DNA of 64,000 nucleotides from Bacteroidota bacterium. Lineage in GTDB: Bacteria > Bacteroidota > Bacteroidia > Chitinophagales > Chitinophagaceae. The stretch covers positions 33,332 through 97,331 of the forward strand of contig JABDGW010000002.1 of the NCBI GenBank assembly GCA_013285855.1, given 5' to 3'. Made by a program: the position numbers and the translations under genes. Shown here one piece after another: positions 47,534-57,547 of the stretch (positions are counted from its first letter, which is position 1; each line of letters starts with the position of its first letter). The notes below the pieces were generated by a model that had not been told where the DNA came from, made no database searches, and worked only from the letters and a program-made list of their open reading frames with translations.

Positions 47534-49954
47534 ATGATTTTGAGCGTTAATAAACTTTTATATGCCGTAATTATTCTTTGCATAATTTTTTTACTATCCT
47601 CCTGTACAGAACAAAAATTTTTGTTTGTAATAAACAGAGTAAGAGTAAAAAATTATCCGGATACACCGTTTGTTTTCAACAACAAAATAAATATTAATGG
47701 CGATATTAGTAAAGATGAAAACACGAGGCTGCAGGAAAATCTTTTAAATTATTGGGCTGATAGTTTGTTTGCAAGAAGGGTTCTGAAATTCGGCTTTAAA
47801 TATTCTTTAAAAAACCCTCCGGTTTTTGATACATCAAACATTAGTACTACGTATCGCTTTATGAATAGCTTTCTGTTTTCCCAAGGCTATTTTGATGCTG
47901 TGTTAAGCGATACTTCATACATAGATACTTTCTATAAACCCCGCCGCGCCCCTCAATATAGAACAACTGTTGTAATGAATATTAACGCAGGTAAACGCGT
48001 AATAATTGATTCGTTTGGTTATGAACTTAAGGATACAACATTGCAGCGTATTACAAACAGTACCATAAAAGCAAGTAATATAACGCCTGGAAAAACGCCT
48101 TATTCAAAAGAAATTATTGCGGCTGAATTAGACAGGTTAATTGCTTTATACAGAGACAAGGGTTACTTTCTTATACACCGCGATAATATTGCTGCCGTTG
48201 TAGATACAGCTAATTTATCGCTGCTAAAACTTACAGTAGATCCTTTTGAGCAAATGCAGATTTTGCAGCAGGCGCAGCAAAATAAACAGCAAAATCCATC
48301 AGCAGCAATTACCGTACAGCAACGCAGGTTTGCCGATACTGCAACTACCAATACAGATACTTCTTTTTTACAGAGATTTTATACAGGAAGGATCTATTAT
48401 TTTCCTGAAACTTTTTTTGCGGAATTTCCTGATAGTATTTTGCAGCATACTGAAATATACAATAAACGCATTTATAAAGGTTATTCGGTTTATTACAGGC
48501 AAAATGCCTTTAAGCCGGCAATTTTCAGGCAGTTTAATTATTTGCGCCCAGGCCGTTTGTATAATGATGATCTTTTTTATAAAGTTGTAAATACATTCGG
48601 CCAAATTGGCTCATGGAAGCAAGTTGATACAAGAACTATAATAAGAGGCGACTCGGTTGACATTTATTATTTTTTATATCCTGACAGAAAACAAAATATA
48701 ACTTATAATCTTGAAGCAAGTCGGAATACCGGCGATGTTTTAACCTCTTCTAATTTTTTTGGATTAGCGCTTAATATTACTTACCGCAACAGGAATGTAT
48801 GGCATAGCGCCGTACAATCAACAACCAGTTTAACAAATGGTGTGGAATTTAGCTTTAACCAGTCACAAACGCAATCAAATTCATTGTTGCAGGCATTTCA
48901 AATATCATTGGGCCAAACTTATAGCTTTCCAAGAGCATTTATCCCATTTAAAATAATCAGGCCCGGAAAGCTTGATTTTGGCAGAACGGTTATCAGCGCA
49001 AATGCTTCTTATGCTGACAGGCAGGATTATTTCCGCCTGCGTTCTGTTGTTGCCAGTTATGGTTATGACTGGAAGATAAAAAATAAAGTATGGCAATTTC
49101 GTTTTCCTAACATTGAATTATATTCATTAGATACCTTGCCTTTACTTACGGAAGCCTTTAAAGAAAATCCTTTTTTACGCAATTCATTTAACACAGGAAA
49201 AATTGTAAGTGTACGGGGAAGCAGGATTATTACCTACAATGGCAGGCGTAATGTAACCAACTATTTACGTTTTTCGACTGAGTTATGTATACCCGGCTTA
49301 AATAATATCAACGATAAAATATATCAATACATTAAAGCAGAAGTTGAGTTTAGAAAAACAATATCACTTCGTAAGACCACAATAGCTACACGTGCTTTTG
49401 CCGGCGTAGGTTATAACTATTTTGTTTCGCAGAGCCTTGGTGTTACACTTCCTTTTTATAAACAATTTATTGCCGGCGGTCCAAACAGTATGCGTGCATG
49501 GGGTTTGCGACAGTTAGGTTTGGGTTCTTCTTTATTAAGTGATACCTCAACAACTTTCAGTGATAGATATGGAGATATGCAGCTTGAAGTTAATGGTGAA
49601 CTCCGCTACCCCATTGCGCATTACAGCAGTGTGAATGTAAATGGAGCCGTGTTTGCTGATGCAGGCAATATATGGAACGTTAGAAATGATCCCAATAATC
49701 CAGGCAGCGAGTTTGATATCAACAGGCTTGGAAAAGATATTGCAATAGCTTTGGGCACAGGTTTGCGCTTTGATTTTAATTATTTTTTGATAAGAGTTGA
49801 TTTTGGAATAAAACTAAAAGATCCTGCCCGCATATCAAACAACGGCTGGATGAGTATTAGAGATTTTACCTGGCGCAATCATGAACTTGACAAATATACC
49901 GATGCAAAAAGAAACAATTATGCAGTACAGTTAGGCATTGGTTTGCCTTTTTAG
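47534..49954 (+). CDS. BamA/TamA-family outer membrane protein, predicted lipoprotein
   Basis: Lipobox FLLSSCTEQKFLF; POTRA-like region; C-terminal surface antigen barrel (QFIAGGPNSMRAWGLRQLG...ADAGNIW...GTGLRFDFNYFLIRVDFGIKLKDP). Confidence 0.9.
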   Translation: MILSVNKLLYAVIILCIIFLLSSCTEQKFLFVINRVRVKNYPDTPFVFNNKININGDISKDENTRLQENLLNYWADSLFARRVLKFGFKYSLKNPPVFDTSNISTTYRFMNSFLFSQGYFDAVLSDTSYIDTFYKPRRAPQYRTTVVMNINAGKRVIIDSFGYELKDTTLQRITNSTIKASNITPGKTPYSKEIIAAELDRLIALYRDKGYFLIHRDNIAAVVDTANLSLLKLTVDPFEQMQILQQAQQNKQQNPSAAITVQQRRFADTATTNTDTSFLQRFYTGRIYYFPETFFAEFPDSILQHTEIYNKRIYKGYSVYYRQNAFKPAIFRQFNYLRPGRLYNDDLFYKVVNTFGQIGSWKQVDTRTIIRGDSVDIYYFLYPDRKQNITYNLEASRNTGDVLTSSNFFGLALNITYRNRNVWHSAVQSTTSLTNGVEFSFNQSQTQSNSLLQAFQISLGQTYSFPRAFIPFKIIRPGKLDFGRTVISANASYADRQDYFRLRSVVASYGYDWKIKNKVWQFRFPNIELYSLDTLPLLTEAFKENPFLRNSFNTGKIVSVRGSRIITYNGRRNVTNYLRFSTELCIPGLNNINDKIYQYIKAEVEFRKTISLRKTTIATRAFAGVGYNYFVSQSLGVTLPFYKQFIAGGPNSMRAWGLRQLGLGSSLLSDTSTTFSDRYGDMQLEVNGELRYPIAHYSSVNVNGAVFADAGNIWNVRNDPNNPGSEFDINRLGKDIAIALGTGLRFDFNYFLIRVDFGIKLKDPARISNNGWMSIRDFTWRNHELDKYTDAKRNNYAVQLGIGLPF

Positions 49955-50004
49955 TGAACGGTTACCCAGTTAACAGTAAGCAGTTTCCGTTCACCGATTA
50001 GCGT

Positions 50005-50727
50005 TTACTGCTCACTTCCTTTAAGTCGCAAAATTTTCTCTTCAAATTGTTGTAGTGACAAAGCATCATCAGCTAAAAAATTTCCAATGCGTGTTCTTCT
50101 TAAACTACTTAAATAAGCGCCGGTGCCAAGCGCCTGTCCAAAATCATTTGCAAGGCTGCGAATGTATGTTCCGGTTGAGCAAACAACTTTAAAATAAATT
50201 TCCGGCAATGCTATTTTGGTAATTTCAAACAAACTGATAGTTATTTTTCTTGGCTCAAGCTCAACTGTCTTGCCTTTTCTGGCAAGCAGGTAAACAGGCT
50301 TGCCATCTTTTTTTATCGCCGAATGAATGGGAGGTGTTTGTAAAAGTTCTCCTGTAAATTTTTTTGCAATGCCATAAATATTTTCAGTTGATATGTTGCT
50401 TACATCTTTAAAATTTTCCGGCTCGCTTTCAAGATCATAAGTAGGTGTAGTGGCGCCTAAAGTAAAAGAACCGGTATATTCTTTTTCCATGCCCATATAT
50501 GCTGCAATTTTTTTTGTAAAACTTCCGGTACAAATAATTAGTAACCCTGTAGCAAGCGGATCTAATGTTCCTGCATGGCCAACTTTAGAAACACCGGTAA
50601 GGATTCTTATTTTTTTTACCGCATCAAAAGATGTCCAGCGCAAAGGTTTATCAATTAAAACAACCTCTCCTTTCAAAAAAATTTCCATCGAGGCATGAAC
50701 CGGTTTTTGTTTCATATATAAATGCAA
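50005..50727 (-). CDS. truB: tRNA pseudouridine synthase B
   Basis: VLIDKPLRWTSFDAVKKIR...VGHAGTLDPLATGLLIICTG...YDLESEPE...CSTGTYIRSLANDFG. Confidence 0.95.
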   Translation of the reverse strand: MHLYMKQKPVHASMEIFLKGEVVLIDKPLRWTSFDAVKKIRILTGVSKVGHAGTLDPLATGLLIICTGSFTKKIAAYMGMEKEYTGSFTLGATTPTYDLESEPENFKDVSNISTENIYGIAKKFTGELLQTPPIHSAIKKDGKPVYLLARKGKTVELEPRKITISLFEITKIALPEIYFKVVCSTGTYIRSLANDFGQALGTGAYLSSLRRTRIGNFLADDALSLQQFEEKILRLKGSEQ

Positions 50728-50874
50728 ACTTCAAACATACACATCAAATCATTTTATAAAAATAATTGCCACGCTTTTACTGGAAGTGTGCCTGGCAAAA
50801 AGCCGGAAAGCGGTTGATATACAGCACAGCAACCAAGTTGCAATTAGCCAGTTCTTCATTTAAAATTGAATTCA

Positions 50875-50882
50875 TACTTTTG
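50875..50882 (+). promoter_or_regulatory. Candidate Bacteroidota -7 element (TAnnTTTG)
   Basis: TACTTTTG upstream of efp; no clear -33 element seen. Confidence 0.35.
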
Positions 50883-50907
50883 CCGCCCTATCTAAAAAAA
50901 TTAAACT

Positions 50908-51474
50908 ATGGCAACAACTTCAGATATTTCCCGCGGAATGATATTAAAGCTTGACGGAAGTTTATACTCCGTAGTAGAGTTTGGTGAAAATAAAACAGCA
51001 CGTGCTGCCGCAAAAGTATGGGCTAAATTAAAAGGTGTTGATAACAGCAGAACCATTGAAAAAACCTGGAACAGCGGAGAAAATATTTTTCCTGTAAGAA
51101 TTGAAAAAAAAGCTTACCAGTTTTTATATAAAGACGAAAGCGGCTTCAACTTTATGGATAATGAGACCTTTGAACAATTTACCTTAAATGAAAATATGGT
51201 TGATGCGGCGCAGTTTTTAAAAGAAGGCGGTGAAGTTTTTGTAAGCATTAATACAGAAACTGAACAACCAATTGCAGCAGAGCTTCCTGAAAAAATTACT
51301 TTAAAAATTACCTATACAGAACCGGGTTTGCGTGGTGATACTGCAACCCGTGCTTTAAAAAATGCAACCATTGAAACCGGTGCTACGGTTCAGGTTCCTT
51401 TGTTTGTGAATGAAGGTGAAACCATTCGCATTAATACCAAAACAGGTGAGTATGTTGAAAGGGTGAAAGAATAA
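50908..51474 (+). CDS. efp: Elongation factor P
   Basis: MATTSDISRGMILKLDGSLYSVVEFGENKTARAAAKVWAKLKG...EPGLRGDTATRALKNATIETGATVQVPLFVNEGETIRINTKTGEYVERVKE. Confidence 0.97.
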   Translation: MATTSDISRGMILKLDGSLYSVVEFGENKTARAAAKVWAKLKGVDNSRTIEKTWNSGENIFPVRIEKKAYQFLYKDESGFNFMDNETFEQFTLNENMVDAAQFLKEGGEVFVSINTETEQPIAAELPEKITLKITYTEPGLRGDTATRALKNATIETGATVQVPLFVNEGETIRINTKTGEYVERVKE

Positions 51475-51475
51475 T

Positions 51476-51868
51476 TTATTCTTTTGCTTCTGCCACGCGA
51501 ATGTAATAGCCATTAATATCAATGAATGCAAATTCTCTTAATCCATAAGCATGCGTTCGCAAATCGTCTGCTAATTCAATATTGCGGTTTTTAAACTCTG
51601 CATAAACATCATCTATATTATTAACAAACCACATTAAAGGCAAACGGTGATTTTTGTTGTTAACATCATTTGCAAAATTTTCATCTTCTGCAAAAAGAAG
51701 GCGCATGTTATCCCGGCTTATACCACCATCTGTTTCACCAAAAATCCACTCATTAATAAAACCAAGTTTATCACGGTAATAGCTAAGCGTTTGTCGTAAG
51801 TTTTTTACAGGAAGATGCGGTGCACTCCTGATAAATTTTTTTGGCTTGGTTTTTATGTGAGCATCCAT
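51476..51868 (-). CDS. VOC-family (glyoxalase/bleomycin-resistance-like) protein
   Basis: SAPHLPVKNLRQTLSYYRDKLGFINEWIFGE...FVNNIDDVYAEFKNRNIELADDLRTHAYGLREFAFIDINGYYIRVAE. Confidence 0.88.
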   Translation of the reverse strand: MDAHIKTKPKKFIRSAPHLPVKNLRQTLSYYRDKLGFINEWIFGETDGGISRDNMRLLFAEDENFANDVNNKNHRLPLMWFVNNIDDVYAEFKNRNIELADDLRTHAYGLREFAFIDINGYYIRVAEAKE

Positions 51869-51908
51869 AGCAAAATATTTTTATTTGCCAATGTTTAAAG
51901 CTTAGAGA

Positions 51909-52769
51909 TCACACTTCACTCAACTTAAAAATTTCATTTTCTCTTATACCTTTTTCTGTTTGATGCAATGTACAGCATTCCTGTTGTGCATCATGTTCAA
52001 AAAATAAAATGTAATTATTTTCCAAAGCTTCAGCAAGAAACAATTTTTTTTCATTCAAACTTGTAAGCGGAAACATATCATACGCCATTACATAAGGCAA
52101 AGGAATGTGCGCAATGGATGGAAGCAAATCAGCCATAAAAACAATTGTTTTGTCTTTATATTTTATTTGTGGTAACATCATTTTTTCTGTATGACCGTTA
52201 ACAAAAAAAATGGATATATTTTCTGTGAATGATGTTTTATTAAGCTTATCGTCTTCGGTATTTACAAGTTCAATAAATTTTAATTGACCGCTCTCCTGAA
52301 TCGGCAAAATGTTTTCTTTTAAGAAAGAAGCCTTTTCGCGATCGTTTGGATAAACTGCCCAATTCCAGTGTTCCTGGTTGCTCCAGTAAATTGCGTTTTT
52401 ACAAGCAGGAATTAATTTATCTCCATCACGAATTATGCTGCCACCGCAATGATCAAAATGCAAATGCGTGAGAAAAACATCTGTTACATCATCTTTATTA
52501 AAGCCATGTGCAGTTAAAGATTTATTAAGTGTATCATCGCCGTGCAAATAATAATGACTGAAAAATTTTTCGCTTTGCTTATTGCCAATGCCGTTATCAA
52601 TCAATATTAATTTATTTCCATCTTCAATTAATAAACAACGCATTGCCCAAGTACATAAATTATTTTCATCAGGCTTGTTTAATTTTTGCCATATTGATTT
52701 TGGTACAACACCAAACATTGCGCCGCCATCCAGTTTGAAAAATCCTGCTTCTATTGAATAAAGTTTCAT
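51909..52769 (-). CDS. Metallo-beta-lactamase-fold hydrolase
   Basis: DVFLTHLHFDHCGGS (HxHxDH), FVNGHTEKMMLPQI, MADLLPS. Confidence 0.9.
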   Translation of the reverse strand: MKLYSIEAGFFKLDGGAMFGVVPKSIWQKLNKPDENNLCTWAMRCLLIEDGNKLILIDNGIGNKQSEKFFSHYYLHGDDTLNKSLTAHGFNKDDVTDVFLTHLHFDHCGGSIIRDGDKLIPACKNAIYWSNQEHWNWAVYPNDREKASFLKENILPIQESGQLKFIELVNTEDDKLNKTSFTENISIFFVNGHTEKMMLPQIKYKDKTIVFMADLLPSIAHIPLPYVMAYDMFPLTSLNEKKLFLAEALENNYILFFEHDAQQECCTLHQTEKGIRENEIFKLSEV

Positions 52770-52806
52770 GGTGCAAATTCAAAAGTAAAAATTAAAAAAG
52801 TAAAAA

Positions 52807-54126
52807 TTAAGCGGTTACCACACTAATTGTTTTTTGCTTTTTCAGAGTAGCGAATAAAAATACCAAACCAACTAAAAAGAATACAACCAATGCAATTATC
52901 GAATTACGCATATTGCCTGTAAGTTCCTGAACAAAACCAAAACTGAACATTCCTATTACAATAGCAATTTTTTCTGTTACGTCGTAGAAACTAAAGAACG
53001 AAGCGGTATCATGTGTTTCAGGCATTATCTTGGCGTAAGTAGAACGGCTTAAAGATTGTATGCCGCCCATCACCAAACCAACTACTGCGGCTACAATATA
53101 AAACTGAATATCTGTTGTAATAAAATATGCATAAATACATATGCAAATCCATATTAGTACAACAAACATCAGCACTTTAAAATTGCCATACATGGACGAA
53201 AGTTTTGCCATGATGTAAGAGCCCGCAATGGCAACTAACTGTATAACCAGGATGCATGCAATTAATTTTGATGTTTCTAATTGCAACACCTGGCTGCCAA
53301 ATAAAGTTGCGGCAAGCATTACTGTTTGTACGCCCATGCTGTAAAAAAAGAAAGCAAATAAATATCTTTTTAATACAGGCATTTGTTTTACCTGTTGCCA
53401 AACTTTTTTCAGCTCTTTAAATCCGTTGGTAAATATGTTCTGATTTTTATTTTGGGGAAGTGCATAATTTTTAGGCAAATGTTTAAATGTAATTTGTGCG
53501 AAACCCATCCACCACACACCTACTAATAAAAATGCCAGGCGTTCCGGAAATGTTGTATCACTAATACCAAACCATTCAGGCTTCATTACAAACAGCAGAC
53601 ACACAATTTGCAACAATACACTCCCAATATAACCCAATGCAAAACCTTTTGCACTCACACGGTCCTGGTCTGGTTCTGCTGCTATTTCAGGCAAATAAGA
53701 ATTATAAAAAACAAGACTTCCGCAATAACCGATAGCAGCCAAAATAGCACACGTAATACCTAATGCTAAAGTGCTTGCATCAAACCAATACAATATACAA
53801 CATGCAATGCCGCCGAGATAGCAAAAGAATTGCATGAAAGATTTTTTATTGCCTTTATAATCTGCAATAGATGAAAGTATGGGCGAGATAACAGCAATTA
53901 CCAAATAGGCAAATGCAATAGCATAATTGTATAAAGATGCGCTTTCAAATTCATGTCCTAAAAAATTTACTTTATGACTGATGATCTTTCCTGCAGCATC
54001 TTTTGTTGAAGTAATAGCATCATAATAAGCAGGAAAAATAGTTGAGGTTATAACAAGATTATAAGCACTGTTTGCCCAGTCGTACATTGCCCAGGCATTG
54101 ATAACTTTTTTTGAAGCAGTTTGCAT
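52807..54126 (-). CDS. MFS transporter, UMF1/Atg22-like
   Basis: KKVINAWAMYDWANSAYNLVITSTIFPAYY; 12-TM pattern; MGGIQSLSRSTYAKIMPE. Confidence 0.9.
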   Translation of the reverse strand: MQTASKKVINAWAMYDWANSAYNLVITSTIFPAYYDAITSTKDAAGKIISHKVNFLGHEFESASLYNYAIAFAYLVIAVISPILSSIADYKGNKKSFMQFFCYLGGIACCILYWFDASTLALGITCAILAAIGYCGSLVFYNSYLPEIAAEPDQDRVSAKGFALGYIGSVLLQIVCLLFVMKPEWFGISDTTFPERLAFLLVGVWWMGFAQITFKHLPKNYALPQNKNQNIFTNGFKELKKVWQQVKQMPVLKRYLFAFFFYSMGVQTVMLAATLFGSQVLQLETSKLIACILVIQLVAIAGSYIMAKLSSMYGNFKVLMFVVLIWICICIYAYFITTDIQFYIVAAVVGLVMGGIQSLSRSTYAKIMPETHDTASFFSFYDVTEKIAIVIGMFSFGFVQELTGNMRNSIIALVVFFLVGLVFLFATLKKQKTISVVTA

Positions 54127-54244
54127 GCAAGTGGTTTGTGAGAATGAAAGTAAATGAATCTGTTGAATGTTTAAATACCTGTTGCAATTAAAAAATTAAT
54201 ATTTACTTACTTTATAAAAAAACAGTTGCATAACTAACTAATTT

Positions 54245-54252
54245 TACTTTTG
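54245..54252 (+). promoter_or_regulatory. Candidate Bacteroidota -7 element (TAnnTTTG)
   Basis: TACTTTTG with TTG at 54226-54228 as a possible -33 partner (16-nt gap). Confidence 0.4.
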
Positions 54253-54285
54253 CTTGCTTCTAAATATCATTGAAAAAATTTACAG

Positions 54286-56691
54286 ATGAAACGCTCGGTT
54301 AAAAAAGTTGCTGTGCTTGGCAGCGGTGTAATGGGCTCTCGCATTGCCTGCCATTTTGCAGGTATAGGTGTGCAGGTTTTATTGTTAGATATTATTCCAA
54401 ACGGTGTTGATGCAAATGCAAAGCCGGCAGAAAAAAATAAATTAGTAAATGATGCTTTACAGGCAGCTATCAAATCAAACCCTTCACCTGTTTATACAAA
54501 AGATGTTATTAAAAAAATAACCCCCGGCAACTTTAATGATAACATGAAAGATATTTCCGGTTGCGACTGGATAATTGAAGTGGTGGTTGAAAGGCTTGAC
54601 ATTAAGCAAAAAGTATATGAACAGGTGGAACAGTTTCGTAAACAAGGCACACTTATTACAACAAACACTTCCGGCATTCCAATTCATGTTTTAAGTGAAG
54701 GCAGAAGTGAAGATTTTAAAAAGCATTTCTGCGGCACACATTTCTTTAACCCGCCCCGTTATTTGCGTTTATTTGAAATAATTCCTGCACCGGAAACTGA
54801 TAAGGAGGTAATAGATTTTTTAATGCATTATGGTGATGTGTTTCTTGGCAAAACAACAGTGCTTGCAAAAGATACACCTGCATTTATAGCAAACCGGATT
54901 GGTGTTTTTGGCATGATGTCCATCTTCAACACAATGCAAAAATTTGATTTAAATATTGATGAAATTGATGCATTAACCGGTCCAATAATCGGCCGCCCAA
55001 AATCGGCAACGTTTAGAACCGCAGATGTTGTTGGCATTGATACATTGGTGAAAGTTGCAAATGGTGTTGCAGAAAATTGTTTGAATGATGAGGCAAGACA
55101 TCTGTTTAAAATTCCTGCCTGGCTTCAAACTTTAATTGATAATAAATGGCTGGGTGATAAAACTGGCCAGGGATTTTTTAAGAAAATAAAAATACCTGTT
55201 ACAGAAGGCAGCCCCGAAGAAAGAAAAAGTGATAAAGAAATTTATACGCTTGATCTTAAAACACTCGAATACGTTCCGCGCAGTAAACCAAAATTTGAAT
55301 CGGTAAAATTTGCCCAAACAATCAAAGATCTGAAGCCGCGATTAAAAATGTTGTTTGCAGCAAAAGATAAAGCCGGAGAATTTTACCGTCATTTTCATTA
55401 TGCATTGTTTTCTTACATTGCTAATCGCATTCCTGAAATAAGTGATGAACTATATAGAATTGATGATGCGATGATGGCTGGCTTTGGATGGGAGATCGGC
55501 GCTTTTGAAACCTGGGATGTTTTTGGTGTTGCAGAAACTGTAAAAGCAATGAAGGAAGCGAATTATTCTGTTGCATTATGGGTGGATGAAATGCTCAATG
55601 AAGGAAATGGATCTTTTTATAAAACAGAAAATAATACGAAACTATATTATGATGTGACTTCAAAAAATTATTTGCCGGTACCTTCATCAGGCAATTTTAT
55701 TCTGCTTGAAAATTATAAAAATAAAATAGTTTGGAAAAACAGTAATGCATGGTTATATGATATTGGTGATGATGTAGTGGCTTTGCAGTGGAATACAAAA
55801 ATGAATACTATTGGCAGCGAAGTATTACAGGCAGTGAATAAAAGTATTGAGATTGCGGAAGAAAAATATAAAGGCCTTGTTATTGCAAACAGTGGCGCAA
55901 ATTTCAGCGCCGGGGCCAATGTTGGAATGATATTTATGTTTGCCATTGAGGAGGAATATGATGATCTTGATATGGCCATACGCATGTTTCAAAATGCTAT
56001 GATGCGGGTGCGGTATTCAAGCGTGCCGGTTGTAGTTGCGCCGCATGGTTTAACGCTTGGCGGCGGCTGCGAAATGAATTTGCATGCAGATAAAATTTAT
56101 GCAGCCGCAGAAACATATATTGGTTTGGTTGAATTAGGCGTTGGCTTAATTCCCGGCGGCGGCGGCACAAAAGAATTTGCTTTGCGCGCTGCTGATGAAA
56201 TGCATGAAGATGAACCGGAAACCATCACTTTAAAAAACCGGTTTCTTACAATTGCCACAGCAAAAGTTGCAACATCGGCATTTGAAGGGTATGATCTTGG
56301 TATATTAAGAAAGGGTCATGATGAAGTGGTGATGAATCCTCAACGCAGAATCGGCGAAGCAAAAAATGCGGTGATTGAAATGTATGATCAGGGTTATGTG
56401 CAGCCTGTACAACGAAAAGATGTTAAGGTTTTAGGCCGTTCTGCTTTGGGCGCTTTGTATGCAGGCATTAACGGTATGTGGCGCGCAAATTATGCAACCG
56501 AACATGATGCTTTGGTTGCACGCAAGCTTGCGTATGTAATGTGTGGCGGAGATTTAAGTGAGCAAACTTTGGTGAGTGAACAATACCTGCTTGACCTGGA
56601 GCGTGAAGCTTTTTTAAGCTTAAGCGGGCAAAGAAAAACGTTAGAAAGAATTGAAGCTGTTATTAAAAAAGGCAAGCCGGTAAGAAACTGA
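54286..56691 (+). CDS. Fused 3-hydroxyacyl-CoA dehydrogenase / enoyl-CoA hydratase (HAD N-terminal, ECH C-terminal)
   Basis: VAVLGSGVMGSRIACHFAGIGVQVLLLD; FCGTHFFNPPRYLRLFEIIP; ...GANFSAGANVGMIF...VVVAPHGLTLGGGCEMNLHADKIYAAAETYIGLVELGVGLIPGGGGTKEF. Confidence 0.95.
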   Translation: MKRSVKKVAVLGSGVMGSRIACHFAGIGVQVLLLDIIPNGVDANAKPAEKNKLVNDALQAAIKSNPSPVYTKDVIKKITPGNFNDNMKDISGCDWIIEVVVERLDIKQKVYEQVEQFRKQGTLITTNTSGIPIHVLSEGRSEDFKKHFCGTHFFNPPRYLRLFEIIPAPETDKEVIDFLMHYGDVFLGKTTVLAKDTPAFIANRIGVFGMMSIFNTMQKFDLNIDEIDALTGPIIGRPKSATFRTADVVGIDTLVKVANGVAENCLNDEARHLFKIPAWLQTLIDNKWLGDKTGQGFFKKIKIPVTEGSPEERKSDKEIYTLDLKTLEYVPRSKPKFESVKFAQTIKDLKPRLKMLFAAKDKAGEFYRHFHYALFSYIANRIPEISDELYRIDDAMMAGFGWEIGAFETWDVFGVAETVKAMKEANYSVALWVDEMLNEGNGSFYKTENNTKLYYDVTSKNYLPVPSSGNFILLENYKNKIVWKNSNAWLYDIGDDVVALQWNTKMNTIGSEVLQAVNKSIEIAEEKYKGLVIANSGANFSAGANVGMIFMFAIEEEYDDLDMAIRMFQNAMMRVRYSSVPVVVAPHGLTLGGGCEMNLHADKIYAAAETYIGLVELGVGLIPGGGGTKEFALRAADEMHEDEPETITLKNRFLTIATAKVATSAFEGYDLGILRKGHDEVVMNPQRRIGEAKNAVIEMYDQGYVQPVQRKDVKVLGRSALGALYAGINGMWRANYATEHDALVARKLAYVMCGGDLSEQTLVSEQYLLDLEREAFLSLSGQRKTLERIEAVIKKGKPVRN

Positions 56692-56820
56692 TTTATTTAC
56701 AATAAACATGAAGTGATGCTGCATTGCTGTTTATTTCTAACAGCTGCTTTCAAATTATTATTTTTTCATAAATAAAAAAATCATAATTTTTCCGTCTAAA
56801 AAAAATTCAAAACAACTTTT

Positions 56821-57384
56821 ATGAAACAATTATTAGTTAGCGCATGTATATTATGCGTTCTTGTTGCATGTAATACTGCAACTACATCTACGGATGCTTC
56901 AAAAGATACAATGGCTGCTGCAACAACGCCTTCTGATGAAAATGTTACTTATCCTTATCCAGTAGAATATTCGAGTGATTTTTCTATTGGAGATTCTAAG
57001 TATGCACAAACAGTGCTTCAACTTTGGAAGGACTTTGACAATAATACTTTTGATGATCATAAAGATGCATTTGCAGATTCCGTAACAATGGATTTCCCGG
57101 ATGGCAGCACTATAAGTGGCACAAGAGATTCTGTAGTTGCCAGCGCAAAAGCTTATCGCGGCAGCTTAAAAAATGTGGTTAGCTCTATAGAAGTAGTAAC
57201 AAGTTTAAAACCTAAAGGAAAAGATGAAACATGGGTTTGCGTTTGGGGCAAAGAAATTGATACACATAACAACAATAAAGTAGATTCTGTTTACTTACAG
57301 GAAAACTGGATGTTTAACAAAGATGGAAAAGTTGCTTATATGAGTCAATTCTCGGCAAAACCACATGTTGCTGCAAAAAAATAA
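56821..57384 (+). CDS. SnoaL/NTF2-like lipoprotein
   Basis: Lipobox VLVACNTATT; YAQTVLQLWKDFDNNTFDDHKDAFADSVTMDFPDGSTISGTRDSVV. Confidence 0.65.
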   Translation: MKQLLVSACILCVLVACNTATTSTDASKDTMAAATTPSDENVTYPYPVEYSSDFSIGDSKYAQTVLQLWKDFDNNTFDDHKDAFADSVTMDFPDGSTISGTRDSVVASAKAYRGSLKNVVSSIEVVTSLKPKGKDETWVCVWGKEIDTHNNNKVDSVYLQENWMFNKDGKVAYMSQFSAKPHVAAKK

Positions 57385-57413
57385 TAATTGCTCTTAAAAT
57401 ATTTTATAAAATA

Positions 57414-57446
57414 AAAAGCCGGTATTTTATTATACTGGTTTTTTTA
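57414..57446 (+). terminator. Rho-independent terminator
   Basis: AGCCGGTAT-TTTATT-ATACTGGTT stem (with G-T pairs) followed by T-run. Confidence 0.6.
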
Positions 57447-57547
57447 TTCCGCGCAACAGAAAGTTAATCCCTGAAATTTATTTTTATCAACCTGTCAAAT
57501 TACCGTTTCATTCACAGCTTTAAAATTACTTTGCATCTTTGTAATCA

